DNA of 50,213 bases from contig CAVPCY010000001.1 of NCBI GenBank assembly GCA_963702525.1, positions 1 through 50,213 of the forward strand. The letters run 5' to 3'. This document shows positions 30,820 through 40,384 of this stretch, in pieces. This DNA is from CAVPCY01 sp963702525 (GTDB lineage: Bacteria; Actinomycetota; Coriobacteriia; Anaerosomatales; PHET01). The translations under genes and the position numbers were made by a program. The notes under the pieces were generated by a model. The model saw only the letters and a program-made list of their open reading frames with translations, had not been told where the DNA came from and did not search any database. Each line of letters starts with the position of its first letter. The stretch's first letter is position 1.

Positions 30820-32556
30820 CTACATCCGCTCGGGCGCGCTCACGCCCAGAAGCCCCAGCACGCAACGAAGCGCGCGCCTGGTCGCATCGACCGCATAGAG
30901 GCGCGCTGCCGTCAGTGCCGGTTCGTCCGGGTCGACCACGCGGCACTGCGTGTAGAACTGGTGGAACGTGGCCGCAAGGTCCTCGGCATAGCGCGTGAGC
31001 TTGTGCGGCGCGAGGTCGCGCGCGGCGATCTCGATGACGTCGGAGAACTCGGACAGGGCGCGCATGAGGGTGAGCTCCGCCTCGGCAGTGAGCGGCGACA
31101 GATCGGTGTCAGCGGCCACGAGGCGCTCGGCGAGCTCGTCGGCGGCGGCGGCGTCGCCGCCCGTACCCGCAGCGGCGGCGGCCTTGGCCAGGATCGAGCA
31201 GATGCGTGCGTGGGCGTACTGCACGTAGTAGACGGGGTTGTCGGCGGACTGCTCCTTGGCGACCTCGATGTCGAAGTCGACCTGCTGGTCGGTGGAGCGC
31301 CGCAGGAACCAGTAGCGCGCCGCGTCAGCGCCCACATCGTCGAGCAACTCCTCGAAGGTGACCATCTCACCGGTGCGCTTGCTCATCCGTACCGGCTCGC
31401 CACCCCGCAGCAGGTTCACGAGCTGGCCGATCACCACGTCGAGCTGACCCTCGTGACCCAGCGCGGCGCACGCCGCCTTCATCCGCGCGACGTAGCCGTG
31501 GTGGTCCGCGCCCCAGATGTTGATGACGCGGTCGAATCCGCGGTCGAACTTGTCCTTGTGGTACGCGATGTCGGCCGCGAAGTAGGTGTATTCGCCATCC
31601 GCCTTCACCAGCACGCGGTCCTTGTCGTCACCGAAGTCGGTGGAGCGGAACCACACGGCGCCCTCGTGCTCGTAGATGTAGCCCGCCTCGCGCAGCGCTT
31701 CGATCCCCTGCTCGACCTCGCTGGGGCCGCCGTCGGCTCCCGGCGCGTGCAAAGTACGTTCGGAGAACCACACGTCGAAGTCGACTCCCACGCCGTGAAG
31801 CACTCGCTTCAGATGGGCGAGCACCTGCGCGTACGCCTGCTCCTTGAAGTGGGCCTCGCGCTCGGCGGCCGGAGAGTCGGCCCAAAGCTCGCCCTCCTCG
31901 GAGAGGATCTCGCGCGCGATCTCGGTGATGTAGGCGCCTTGGTACCACTCGTCGGCGAACTCCACGGTTCTCCCGCACAGCTCGAGATAGCGTGCGGCCA
32001 CGGACTTCGCGAAGATGTCCATCTGCACGCCGGCGTCGTTGATGTAGAACTCGCGCTCGACGTTCCAGCCGGCGTGAGCCAAGACGCGCGCCATCGAGTC
32101 GCCCAACGCCGCCCAACGGCCGTGACCCACGTGCATCGGGCCCACCGGGTTCGCCGAGACGAACTCGACCTGCACCCGTCTGCCGCCTCCCGCGTCGATC
32201 CGGCCGAAGTCCAGGTCGGCCTCGCGGGCGTCGCGGAGCACGCGCTGAAGCGCCGAGGCCGAGAGTCGCAGATTGATGAAGCCGGGACCCGCGATCTCCA
32301 CGGCCGCGATGTCCGCGTGCTCGGCGATTCGCGCCGCCACGATCTCGGCGATCTGCCTCGGCTGCATGCCGGCGGCTTTCGCGCAGCGCAGCGCCACCGT
32401 GGTGGCCCAGTCGCCGTGCGACGCGTCGCGAGGACGCTCGAGACCGGGGTCCGGAAGCTCGGTGAGCGCCAACTCGCCAGCGGAGACAGCATCGGCAACA
32501 GCGGTGGAAACGAGCTGCGAAATGGCTTCTCTCACGACTGTGTGACGACCTCTCAC
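30820..32556 (-). CDS. argS: Arginyl-tRNA synthetase
   Basis: Charges tRNA-Arg. The 578-residue intact frame is a class I synthetase: N-terminal Add-1-like domain, FVSANPVGPMHVGHGRWAAL carrying the HIGH-type motif (HVGH), YHKDKFDRGFDRVINIWGAD, and the KMSKS-type loop RMSKRTGEMVTFEELLDDVG. The C-terminal anticodon-binding helices end ALRCVLGLLGVSAPERM. The start is GTG at 32556 or GTG at 32535; both fit the promoter seen just upstream. argS-lysA adjacency is widespread in actinobacteria and supports one transcription unit. Confidence 0.96.
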   Translation of the reverse strand: MRGRHTVVREAISQLVSTAVADAVSAGELALTELPDPGLERPRDASHGDWATTVALRCAKAAGMQPRQIAEIVAARIAEHADIAAVEIAGPGFINLRLSASALQRVLRDAREADLDFGRIDAGGGRRVQVEFVSANPVGPMHVGHGRWAALGDSMARVLAHAGWNVEREFYINDAGVQMDIFAKSVAARYLELCGRTVEFADEWYQGAYITEIAREILSEEGELWADSPAAEREAHFKEQAYAQVLAHLKRVLHGVGVDFDVWFSERTLHAPGADGGPSEVEQGIEALREAGYIYEHEGAVWFRSTDFGDDKDRVLVKADGEYTYFAADIAYHKDKFDRGFDRVINIWGADHHGYVARMKAACAALGHEGQLDVVIGQLVNLLRGGEPVRMSKRTGEMVTFEELLDDVGADAARYWFLRRSTDQQVDFDIEVAKEQSADNPVYYVQYAHARICSILAKAAAAAGTGGDAAAADELAERLVAADTDLSPLTAEAELTLMRALSEFSDVIEIAARDLAPHKLTRYAEDLAATFHQFYTQCRVVDPDEPALTAARLYAVDATRRALRCVLGLLGVSAPERM

Positions 32557-32577
32557 GGGCGCGGGCGGGTGGCGTTC

Positions 32578-32605
32578 AGGGTACCCGAATCGTGCTGCGA
32601 CTCAA
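32578..32605 (-). promoter_or_regulatory. Candidate sigma-70-type promoter for argS-lysA
   Basis: On the minus strand TTGAGT (32600-32605) and TACCCT (32578-32583) are separated by 16 bases. The -10 box ends 21 bases upstream of the GTG at 32556, leaving a short leader. The divergent gap 32557-32842 also has to hold the promoter of the formate dehydrogenase operon, which I could not place confidently. Confidence 0.4.
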
Positions 32606-32842
32606 AGAGAGTGCCGTCTTCGACACCTGCCGCATGGCGTCGGCTACGGGTATCATCGACTCGCATTCGTCGGCACGTCCGCGCGCATGCCAGCCGCTCG
32701 CGGCTGTGCGCGACCCGCCGACCGAAGCAAGCTGCCCGCTCGCAGGGTGGCTCGCTGCACGGGGGGATGCGCGACCGTACCCTCTCTAGTACGCGAATGA
32801 GCCACTGCTACTCGCACGCAGGCCGACGTGAGGATGGCTTCG

Positions 32843-33349
32843 ATGCACCGATGCACGTGTGCCGATGAGACTGCCGACGCAGTCGACCTGCGGCCACTCG
32901 AGAAGGTCCTTGTGCGCCATGCCAACGAGGCCGGCGCGCTCATCCCCGTGCTGCAGCAGGCCCAGGAAGCCTACGGCTACCTGCCCCGACCGGTGCTTGC
33001 CGCCATCGCCGACGCCCGCAAGGTGCCCTTCTCGGAGGTCTACGGTGTGGCGACCTTCTACACGCAGTTCCACCTGGAGCCACGCGGGAAGACCATCGTG
33101 AAGATCTGCCACGGTACCGCCTGTCATGTCGCCGGCGCCCCCGAGGTCACCCGCGCGATCACCGACGAGCTGCAGACCAAGGTCGGCGAGACCTCGGATG
33201 ACCTTCGCTTCACGGTGGAGGCGGTGGCCTGCGTGGGCTGTTGCGGTCTTGCCCCGGTCGTGGTCGTGGGCGAGGAAACGCACGGGCAGCTCGACGCGAC
33301 GAGCGCCCGGAAGCTGGGCAAGCGCGTATACCGAGGAGCGCCGCGGTGA
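32843..33349 (+). CDS. NuoE-like [2Fe-2S] subunit of formate dehydrogenase
   Basis: Thioredoxin-fold [2Fe-2S] protein of the NuoE/HydC/HylA group, the electron-relay partner of NuoF-type flavoproteins. The N-terminal helical part has NEAGALIPVLQQAQEAYGYL and VPFSEVYGVATFYTQFHLEP. Cluster ligands are in KICHGTACHVAGA (C-x4-C) and VACVGCCGLAPVV (C-x3-C). An ATG at 32843 with a GAGG site is preferred; GTG 32828 and ATG 32834 are alternatives. The stop overlaps the next gene by four bases (GTGA). Length of 168 residues is normal. Context points to formate dehydrogenase rather than complex I. Confidence 0.9.
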   Translation: MHRCTCADETADAVDLRPLEKVLVRHANEAGALIPVLQQAQEAYGYLPRPVLAAIADARKVPFSEVYGVATFYTQFHLEPRGKTIVKICHGTACHVAGAPEVTRAITDELQTKVGETSDDLRFTVEAVACVGCCGLAPVVVVGEETHGQLDATSARKLGKRVYRGAPR

Positions 33350-35169
33350 GCGCAGCGCCCACGACGATAGAGCGCGACCGCACCGGCACCATCGAGGTGC
33401 GCGTCTGCGCAGGCTCAGGGTGCGTCGCCGGCGGCTCGCTCGCAGTCGCCGAGCGCTTCGAGGAGGCGCTCGCCCAGCGCGGTGCCAGCGAGCGGGTCAA
33501 GGTCGTGCGGACCGGCTGTCATGGCCTGTGCGCCCAAGGCCCGGTTGTCGTCACCTCACCCGAAGGGGTCTTCTACCCGGGAATCACCTTGCATCGAGTC
33601 GAGCAGATCGTCGAAGCGCTCGTCACCGATTCGCCCCCGGTCGAGGCGCTGCTCTACCGCGACAGCGAGGACGCCGAACCCATTGCGCGCTACGCCGAGA
33701 TCCCGTTCAACGCCCGGCAGCACCGCATCGTCTTGCGCAACTGCGGCGTGATCGACCCCGAGAGCATCGACAGCGCGCTGGCCGCCGGCGCCTACTCCGG
33801 CCTCAAGCGTGCGATCGAGCAGATGACTCCCCAGCAGGTCATCGAGACGGTGAAGTCCTCGGGGCTGCGCGGCCGAGGAGGCGCAGGCTTTCTCACCGGT
33901 ACCAAGTGGCAGCTCGCGCGCGAGGCCGACGGCGATCTCAAGTACATGATGTGCAACGCCGACGAGGGCGACCCGGGCGCGTTCATGGACCGCAGTGTGC
34001 TCGAAGGCGACCCGCACGCCGTGCTCGAAGGACTCGCGATCGGCGCATACGCGACCGGCGCGAGCGAGGGCTTCGTATACGTTCGGGCCGAGTACCCACT
34101 CGCTGTCAGGCGGCTGCGCATGGCGATCCGCGACGCCGAGCAACGCGGGCTTCTCGGCAGCTCCATCATGGGAAGCGACTTCTCGTACAAGGTGCACGTC
34201 CGCGAAGGTGCGGGCGCGTTCGTATGCGGCGAGGAGACCGCTCTCATCGCGTCGGTCGAAGGCCATCGCGGTATGCCGCGTCCTCGGCCCCCCTTCCCCA
34301 CCACATCGGGACTGTGGGAGCGCCCAACCTGCATCAACAACGTGGAGACGCTCGCGAACGTGTCGTGGATCGTGAGCAACGGCGCCGAGGCGTACTCGTC
34401 GATCGGCGAAGGCGACAGCAAGGGCACCAAGGTCTTCGCGCTCACCGGCAAGGTCCGCCACAGCGGGCTTGTCGAGGTGCCGTTCGGACTCACCGTCAAC
34501 GAGCTCGTCAACGACATCGGCGGCGGATGCCAGGGCGGCGTCACCACCAAGGCCGTGCAGATCGGCGGACCCAGCGGGGGCTGTCTGCCCGCCGATCTCT
34601 TCGACACCCCGATCCAGTACGACACTCTCGCGCTGGCCGGAGCGATCGTGGGCTCGGGCGGCATGGTCGTGGTCGACGAAGCCACCTGCATGGTCGACCT
34701 CGCCCGGTTCTTCCTCACGTTCACGCAAGACGAGTCGTGCGGCAAATGCGTGCCGTGTCGCGTGGGTACGAAGCGGATGCTGGAGATCGTCACCCGGATC
34801 ACCGAGGGCAAGGGGCAAGACGGCGACATCGAGACGCTCGAACACCTCGCCGGCGTCATCAGATCGACGTCGCTGTGCGGGCTCGGCCAAAGCGCCCCCA
34901 ACCCGGTGCTGACCACGCTTCGCTACTTCCGACACGAGTACGAGGAGCACGTCTACGAGCACAAGTGCCGGGCGAAGGCCTGCTCGGCGATCTCGACCTA
35001 CGTGATCGACCCGGTGGCGTGCAAGGGATGTGGCGTGTGCAAGAAGCGCTGCCCTGCCGAGGCGATCACCGGAGCTCTCAAGGAACCGCACTTCATCGAC
35101 GTCGAGACTTGCGTGAAGTGCGGCATCTGCGAGACCCGCTGTCCGTTCGACGCGATTCACAGGGTCTAA
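33346..35169 (+). CDS. NuoF/HydB-like NAD(P)-binding flavoprotein with extra Fe-S domains
   Basis: A 607-residue intact diaphorase subunit with four parts. Residues 1-100 are a thioredoxin-like [2Fe-2S] domain (Cys 21, 26, 58 and 62). Next is the FMN/NAD core (GLRGRGGAGFLTGTKWQLAR, then MMCNADEGDPGAFMDRSVLE). The SLBB and NuoF [4Fe-4S] site is SCGKCVPCRVGTKRM with SLCGLGQSAPNPV. The C-terminal ferredoxin domain has two [4Fe-4S] motifs (CKGCGVCKKRCP and CVKCGICETRCP). This layout equals HydB/HylB of soluble, often electron-bifurcating, hydrogenases and formate dehydrogenases and is longer than complex I NuoF. NAD versus NADP and bifurcation cannot be told by eye. Confidence 0.93.
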   Translation: MSAAPTTIERDRTGTIEVRVCAGSGCVAGGSLAVAERFEEALAQRGASERVKVVRTGCHGLCAQGPVVVTSPEGVFYPGITLHRVEQIVEALVTDSPPVEALLYRDSEDAEPIARYAEIPFNARQHRIVLRNCGVIDPESIDSALAAGAYSGLKRAIEQMTPQQVIETVKSSGLRGRGGAGFLTGTKWQLAREADGDLKYMMCNADEGDPGAFMDRSVLEGDPHAVLEGLAIGAYATGASEGFVYVRAEYPLAVRRLRMAIRDAEQRGLLGSSIMGSDFSYKVHVREGAGAFVCGEETALIASVEGHRGMPRPRPPFPTTSGLWERPTCINNVETLANVSWIVSNGAEAYSSIGEGDSKGTKVFALTGKVRHSGLVEVPFGLTVNELVNDIGGGCQGGVTTKAVQIGGPSGGCLPADLFDTPIQYDTLALAGAIVGSGGMVVVDEATCMVDLARFFLTFTQDESCGKCVPCRVGTKRMLEIVTRITEGKGQDGDIETLEHLAGVIRSTSLCGLGQSAPNPVLTTLRYFRHEYEEHVYEHKCRAKACSAISTYVIDPVACKGCGVCKKRCPAEAITGALKEPHFIDVETCVKCGICETRCPFDAIHRV

Positions 35170-35177
35170 GGCATGAG

Positions 35178-35193
35178 CGGGACGGTGGTCCCG
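35178..35193 (+). other. Intra-operon hairpin between flavoprotein and CBS genes
   Basis: A perfect 6-bp stem (CGGGAC with GTCCCG) and GGTG loop lies in the 47-base gap, the only real gap inside this operon. It may mark a processing or stability boundary separating the electron-relay genes from the CBS and FdhA genes. Confidence 0.3.
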
Positions 35194-35216
35194 GGGAACG
35201 AAGGGATGTGCTCGCG

Positions 35217-35660
35217 ATGAAGGTCTCAGACATCATGACCGCCCGAGTGGTGGCGATGCCGGCGGACTCGACGATCACTGCAGTCGCGGCCCGCATGCGC
35301 GACGAGCGCGTGGGCTCGGTGATCGTTACCGAGGGCACGGAGATGGCGGGGATCGTCACCGACCGGCAGATCACCCATACGGTGGTCGCCGACGGCGCCG
35401 ACCCCAACTCGGTGGTCGTGAGCGACATCATGTTCACCGATTTCGTGCCCCTCGAGCCCGACATGGACCTGCTGCAGGCCGTTCGACTTCAGTGCGAGCT
35501 TGCGATGCGAAGGCTGCCCGTGGTCAAAGACGGCGTACCCGTGGGCATCGTGTCGACCTCGGACATCGCGGCGTTCGCCAAAGAGCTCATCGACTGCGTG
35601 CTCGTCGAAGGTGAAGTGCGCGTCCTTCGCCGCGGCGGCCGCAGGAAGGGTAGCGAGTGA
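35217..35660 (+). CDS. CBS-pair domain protein inside the formate dehydrogenase operon
   Basis: 147 residues forming two CBS motifs and little else: VSDIMTARVVAMPADSTITA with VGSVIVTEGTEMAGIVTDRQ, then VSDIMFTDFVPLEPDMDLLQ with RRLPVVKDGVPVGIVSTSDI. A basic tail (RVLRRGGRRKGSE) ends it. CBS pairs bind adenine nucleotides, NAD(H) or SAM and usually regulate a partner. The stop overlaps the fdhA GTG by four bases (GTGA), so it is translated with FdhA. A regulator or assembly partner of the formate dehydrogenase is a reasonable inference. Confidence 0.88.
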   Translation: MKVSDIMTARVVAMPADSTITAVAARMRDERVGSVIVTEGTEMAGIVTDRQITHTVVADGADPNSVVVSDIMFTDFVPLEPDMDLLQAVRLQCELAMRRLPVVKDGVPVGIVSTSDIAAFAKELIDCVLVEGEVRVLRRGGRRKGSE

Positions 35661-38395
35661 CAACGGGTCCCGACAACACCGCCATCATGCTGACCATCGA
35701 CGGCCGGGCCGTTGAAGCGCGCCCTGGCCTCACCGTCTTGGAGGTCTGCCGAGAAGCCGGCATCCACATTCCCACCCTATGCCACGATCCACGGCTCGAG
35801 CCCTACGGGGGCTGCCGTCTGTGCATCGTCGAGATCGAGAGCCTGCGAGGTTACCCGACCGCATGCACGACGCTGGCCGCCGACGGAATGGTCGTCACCA
35901 CCACAAGCGAAGCCCTGTTCGACCTGCGCAAGACCGTCGTGGAGCTGCTGCTCTCCGACCACAAGATCGAGTGCCTTACCTGCGAGAGCGGCGGCAGGTG
36001 CGGCCTGCAGGATGTCGCGTACGAGCACAACATCGAGATGACCGCACTTGCGCCGCTGTCGGGAGCCAAGCACGTAGTCGATCTCGTGGACGATAACCCG
36101 CTCATCGCTCGCGACCTCGAGAAGTGCATCGCATGCGGACGTTGCACACGCATCTGTGCCGAGGTGCAGGGCTGCGACGTCTACGAGTCGACCGGCCGAG
36201 GCTTCGACTCCCTTCCCAACACCCCGTTCGGCGTCTCGCTGCTCGACGCGGGCTGCGAGTTCTGCGGCCAGTGCGTCTCCACGTGCCCCACCGGCGCGCT
36301 CACCGACAGGCCGAGCCGCTTCAGGGGACGCCCGTGGGAGGTCACCTGGACCGAGACCACCTGCGGCTACTGCGGCGTGGGGTGCACGATCGAGTTCGCG
36401 ACCAAGGACGGCGCGCTCGTGGGTGCACGCGCCCCGCTCGACAAGGCGCCGAACTTCGGCAACCTGTGCGCCAAGGGCCGCTACGGCTGGAGCTTCGCGC
36501 AGCACCCCGACCGGCTCACCACACCGCTGATCCGCCGCGACGGCGAGTTCGTCTCGGCGAGTTGGGACGAGGCGATCGCGCTCGTCGCCGAGAAGCTGAC
36601 CGGCGTTCGCGACACGCACGGCCCCGACGCGGTGGCCGGGCTCGCCTCGGCGAAGTGCACGAACGAGGAGAGCTACCTGTTCCAGAAGCTGCTGCGGGCG
36701 GGTATCGGCACGCACAACATCGACCACTGCGCCCGGCTTTGACACAGCTCCACCGTGGCCGGTCTGGCCGCAGCGTTCGGTAGCGGGGCGATGACGAACT
36801 CCATCGACGACCTGGCCCAGGCCGACGTGGTGCTCTGCATCGGCTCCAACACCACCGAGGCTCACCCGATCATCGGCGTGGAGCTCAAGAAGGCCGCGAA
36901 GCACGGCACGCGCATCTACGTGGTCGACCCGCGCGAGATCCGCTTGGCCGAGCATGCCGTGAAGTGGCTGCCGGTCGAGCCGGGAGCGAACATCGCGCTC
37001 TTCAACGCGATGATGCGCATCATCATCGAAGAGGGCCTGGCCGACGAGACCTTCATCGCCGAGCGGACCGAGGGCTTCGAGGCCGTGCGCGAGCTGGTCG
37101 CCGACTACGACCTCGACTGGGCCGCCGAGACGTGCGGCATCCCGCTTGCCGACATCCGCGACATGGCGATCGCGTACGGCTCGGCCGAGGCCGCGTCGAT
37201 CGTCTACGCGATGGGCGTCACCCAACACGTGTCCGGCACCGAGCAGGTGCGAGCGCTCGCGAACCTCGCCATGCTCACCGGCAACATCGGGCGCCCCGGG
37301 ACCGGCGTCAACCCGTTGCGCGGCCAGAACAACGTGCAGGGTGCGTGCGATCTCGCGTGCCTGCCCAACTGTCTGCCCGGCTACCGGAAGCTCTCAGACG
37401 GCGACGCCATGCACGCGGTATGCGACCTGTGGGAGACCGAACACGAGCTCTCCTCCGAGGAGGGCCTGACGCTGGTCGAGATGATGGATGCGGCGGTCGC
37501 GGGCGATCTGAAGGCGATGTACATCATGGGCGAGAACCCGGTCATCGCCGATCCGGACACCGAGCACGTCATCGAGGCTCTGAGTGCGCTCGACTTCCTC
37601 GTGGTCGCCGACATCTTCATGACCGAGACCACCGCGCTCGCCGACGTGGTCTTGCCGGCCGCCTCGTTCCTCGAGAAGGAGGGCACCTTCACCAACACCG
37701 AGCGGCGCATCAAGCGCGCTCGCAAGGTGATCGACTCGCCAGGCGAGGCTCTGGCCGACCAGGAGATCCTGGTTCGTCTCTTCTCGGCGTTCGGGATCGA
37801 GACCGACTATGACGGACCTAACGACATCATGAACGAGATGGCTGCGGTGACCCCGCAGTACGGCGGCGTGAGCTACCGGCGCCTCGAAGCCGAGGGCTCG
37901 CTGCAGTGGCCGTGCCCCGACGACGACCACCCCGGCACGCCCATCCTGCACGCCGAGACGTTCACGCGCGGGCGCGGCGAGTTCCTCGCTGTCGACTACG
38001 TGCCCCCTCCCGAGCGTGCCGACGCCGAGCGGCCGTTCGTGCTCACCACCGGCAGGCACCTGTGGAACTTCCACACCAACACGATGACTCAGCGCTCGGA
38101 GGGCCTGGCCGAGCTCAACGACCACGGCTACGTCGACATCCACCCGTCCGACGCCGAGGCGCTCGGCATCTGCGACGGCGACACGGTCGAGATCGCGAGC
38201 AAGCACGGGTCCGTGACGGCCGAGGCGCACGTGGGTCGCGAGAGCGTGCCCAAGCGCGGCGTGGTGTTCATGCCGTTCCACTTCGCGGACGCACCGGCGA
38301 ACCGCGTGACGAGCGGCGCGAAGCTCGATCCGTCGGCGAAGATCCCGGGACTCAAGGTCACGGCGGTGAGTGTCACCAAGGTGAGTGCCGGGTAG
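35657..38395 (+). CDS. fdhA: Selenocysteine-containing formate dehydrogenase alpha subunit
   Basis: Mo/W-bisMGD formate dehydrogenase interconverting formate and CO2. The product is 912 residues if the TGA at 36740-36742 is read as Sec-362, in the invariant context HCARL-U-HSSTVAGL. The N-terminus is NuoG-like: [2Fe-2S] (Cys 42, 53, 56, 70), a His-Cys3 cluster (His 102, Cys 106, 109, 115) and two [4Fe-4S] sites (from Cys 157 and Cys 200). The molybdopterin domain begins with its own [4Fe-4S] (Cys 236, 239, 243, 271). The C-terminus has RPFVLTTGRHLWNFHTNTMT and the cap domain. Frame is continuous on both sides of the TGA. Gene finders would split it into 361- and 547-residue pieces. The start is a GTG overlapping the CBS stop. 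Confidence 0.95.
36755..36771 (+). promoter_or_regulatory. Bacterial SECIS element in fdhA
   Basis: Within the coding sequence just after the UGA codon, a 6-bp stem (GTGGCC with GGCCGC, one G-U pair) closes the loop GGUCU. The loop starts 21 bases after the U of UGA. Sequence of the loop and spacing match the E. coli fdhF SECIS as I recall it, the site bound by SelB with Sec-tRNA. Confidence 0.85.
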
Positions 38396-38409
38396 ACGCG
38401 AGGGCTGCG

Positions 38410-38877
38410 CTACTTGTGGTACGGCTCGCCGCGGGCGATCCGAAACGCCCGGTAGAGCTGCTCGAGCAGCACCACGCGTGCGAGGTTGTGCGGCAGCGTC
38501 ATCGGGCCCAGCGACAGCCGCTCGTCGGCTCTCGCGAGCACTTCGGGCGCAAGGCCGTGCGACCCGCCGATCAGCAGCGCCACGCTGCTGCTGCCCTCGA
38601 GGCCAAGCGCCGAGAGCCGTGCCGAGAACTGCTCGCTCGATAGCTGTCTGCCGCCGATCTCAAGCGCGATGACATGGGCTCCATCGGGGATCGCGCGCAG
38701 CACGTCGGCGCCCTCGTCGGCCAGCGCCTTGGACTCGCCGCCGCGTCCCGGGTCGCGATCGGCGACCTCGGCGACGCGCACCTCGGCGTAGGGCCGCAGC
38801 CGCTTAAGGTACTCCTCGGCAGCCGCCTCCCAGAAGCGCTCCTTGAGCCTGCCTACGGCGACGATCGTGAGGCGCAT
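38410..38877 (-). CDS. rlmH: 23S rRNA pseudouridine-1915 N3-methyltransferase RlmH
   Basis: SPOUT methyltransferase acting on assembled 70S ribosomes at helix 69. The 155-residue intact frame has MRLTIVAVGRLKERFWEAAA, YLKRLRPYAEVRVAEV, the knot region GAHVIALEIGGRQLSSEQF, VALLIGGSHGLAPEVLARAD and LSLGPMTLPHNLARVVLLEQ, with a YRAFRIARGEPYHK C-terminus that carries the usual His/Lys end. It converges with fdhA (14-base gap) and starts 3 bases downstream of the HtrA stop. Confidence 0.96.
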   Translation of the reverse strand: MRLTIVAVGRLKERFWEAAAEEYLKRLRPYAEVRVAEVADRDPGRGGESKALADEGADVLRAIPDGAHVIALEIGGRQLSSEQFSARLSALGLEGSSSVALLIGGSHGLAPEVLARADERLSLGPMTLPHNLARVVLLEQLYRAFRIARGEPYHK

Positions 38878-38880
38878 CCG

Positions 38881-40384
38881 CTACTGGCGGTCCGCGTCGG
38901 ATCCCAAGACGACGTCGAGTGTCAGCCGGGTGTCGCCGCGTGCGACCTCGACCTTCACGGTCTCACCGATCTTGTGTTCGCGCACGGCTGCGAAGACGTC
39001 CTCCACGCCCGTGATCTCCTTGCCGCCGATCGAGATGATGATGTCACCGCGCTCCAGGCCGGCTATCTCGGCCGGAGAGCCGGGCTGCACGAAGCGCACG
39101 AGCGCACCGCTCTCGACCGGCAGCCCGAACTGCTCGGCGACGCTCTGATCGACGGTTGCGCTGCTCACCCCGATGTAGGGGTGCGTGGCCTTGCCCGACT
39201 CGATGAGCTGTCGGGCGATGTCGACGGCGAAGTCCACGGGGATCGCAAAACCGATGCCCGCCGACTGAGGCGCGCCGACCGATCCCGACGGCGACTGGAT
39301 CAGCGTGTTGATGCCCAGGAGCCTGCCACGGGAGTCCACGAGCGCCCCGCCCGAGTTGCCAGGATTGATGGCGGCATCCGTCTGGATAAGGTTGGTGTAG
39401 GTGGTCAGGTCGTTCGCGCCGGCGGCCGACTGGGACGAGCGGTTCAGCGCCGAGATGATGCCGACCGTGACCGTCTTCTCCAAGCCGAACGGGCTTCCAA
39501 CCGCCATCACGTACTGGCCGACGCGCGCGTCCTTCGACGAGCCGGCCTCGATAGCGGGATAGCCGCTGCCCTCGATCTTGAGCACCGCGAGGTCGCTGGA
39601 GCGGTCGACGCCTACGACCGTAGCGGGCTTGTCGTCCACGCCCACCGTGACCACGATCGCGTCCGCGCCTTCGATGACGTGGTAGTTCGTGAGGATGTAG
39701 CCGTCCTTGCGCACGATAACGCCCGAGCCGTTGCCCGCGTCCTGGCTGACCGTCTGCCCCGTGAACGGATCCACGCCCTGCTGGAGCACGGTCACGTTGA
39801 CCACGGCCGGCACCACCTTGGCGGCTACCGCCTCCGAGACCTCGGCCATGCTGTTGCCGGGGTTGATCGTGATCGAGGGGCTGCTCGCCTGCGAAGAGGG
39901 CCGCACCTGCTCGGCTCTCAGCGGTCGCGTGCCCGGAATCAGCCCGATCGCCCACATGATCAACGCCGAGACGAACACGCCTCCGACGATCGCCCCGAGT
40001 GTCGCCGCCGTGACGACAGCCGCGCTCGACCAGCGCCGCTCGACCGCGGGGTCCTCGCACGGCTCGTCGTCGTCGCCCGTGTACTCGCACACGGGAAGCG
40101 GCGCGGAGGCGGTGTGCGGGGAGGGTGTGTGGGCCTCGATCTCATCGAGGTGCGTGTCGGGGTCGGCCATCCACGCCACCGCTTCGCCTTCGGAGCCACT
40201 CGGCTCGGGCTCCGCGTGCACGTGCCAGTCGGTCGCTGCCGCCTCTGCGGCGATGCGCGCCTGCTCGGCGGCGTCGTGCCCGGCGGGTGCGGCCGACTCG
40301 CGCTGCATCGGGGGCGTCGGGCGGTGTGGCCGGTCCATCGATATGCGCGCCCTCGGGACCGGTGGGATTCAGCTCGTCGTGCAT
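38881..40384 (-). CDS. HtrA/DegP-type serine protease with PDZ domain (one frameshift)
   Basis: Membrane-anchored envelope quality-control protease. An acidic N-terminal cytoplasmic extension of about 120 residues (with VCEYTGDDDEPCEDP) precedes one membrane segment (AATLGAIVGGVFVSALIMWA). The trypsin-like domain has His in ILTNYHVIEGAD, Asp in RSSDLAVLKI and Ser in NPGNSGGALVDSRGRLLGI. A C-terminal PDZ domain (VQPGSPAEIAGLERGDIIIS) ends it. The ATG at 40384, with an AGGTGA site, fits best but needs one inserted base before 40320; the frame is open from an ATG at 40338 otherwise. It lies between rlmH and nuoN. Confidence 0.93.
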
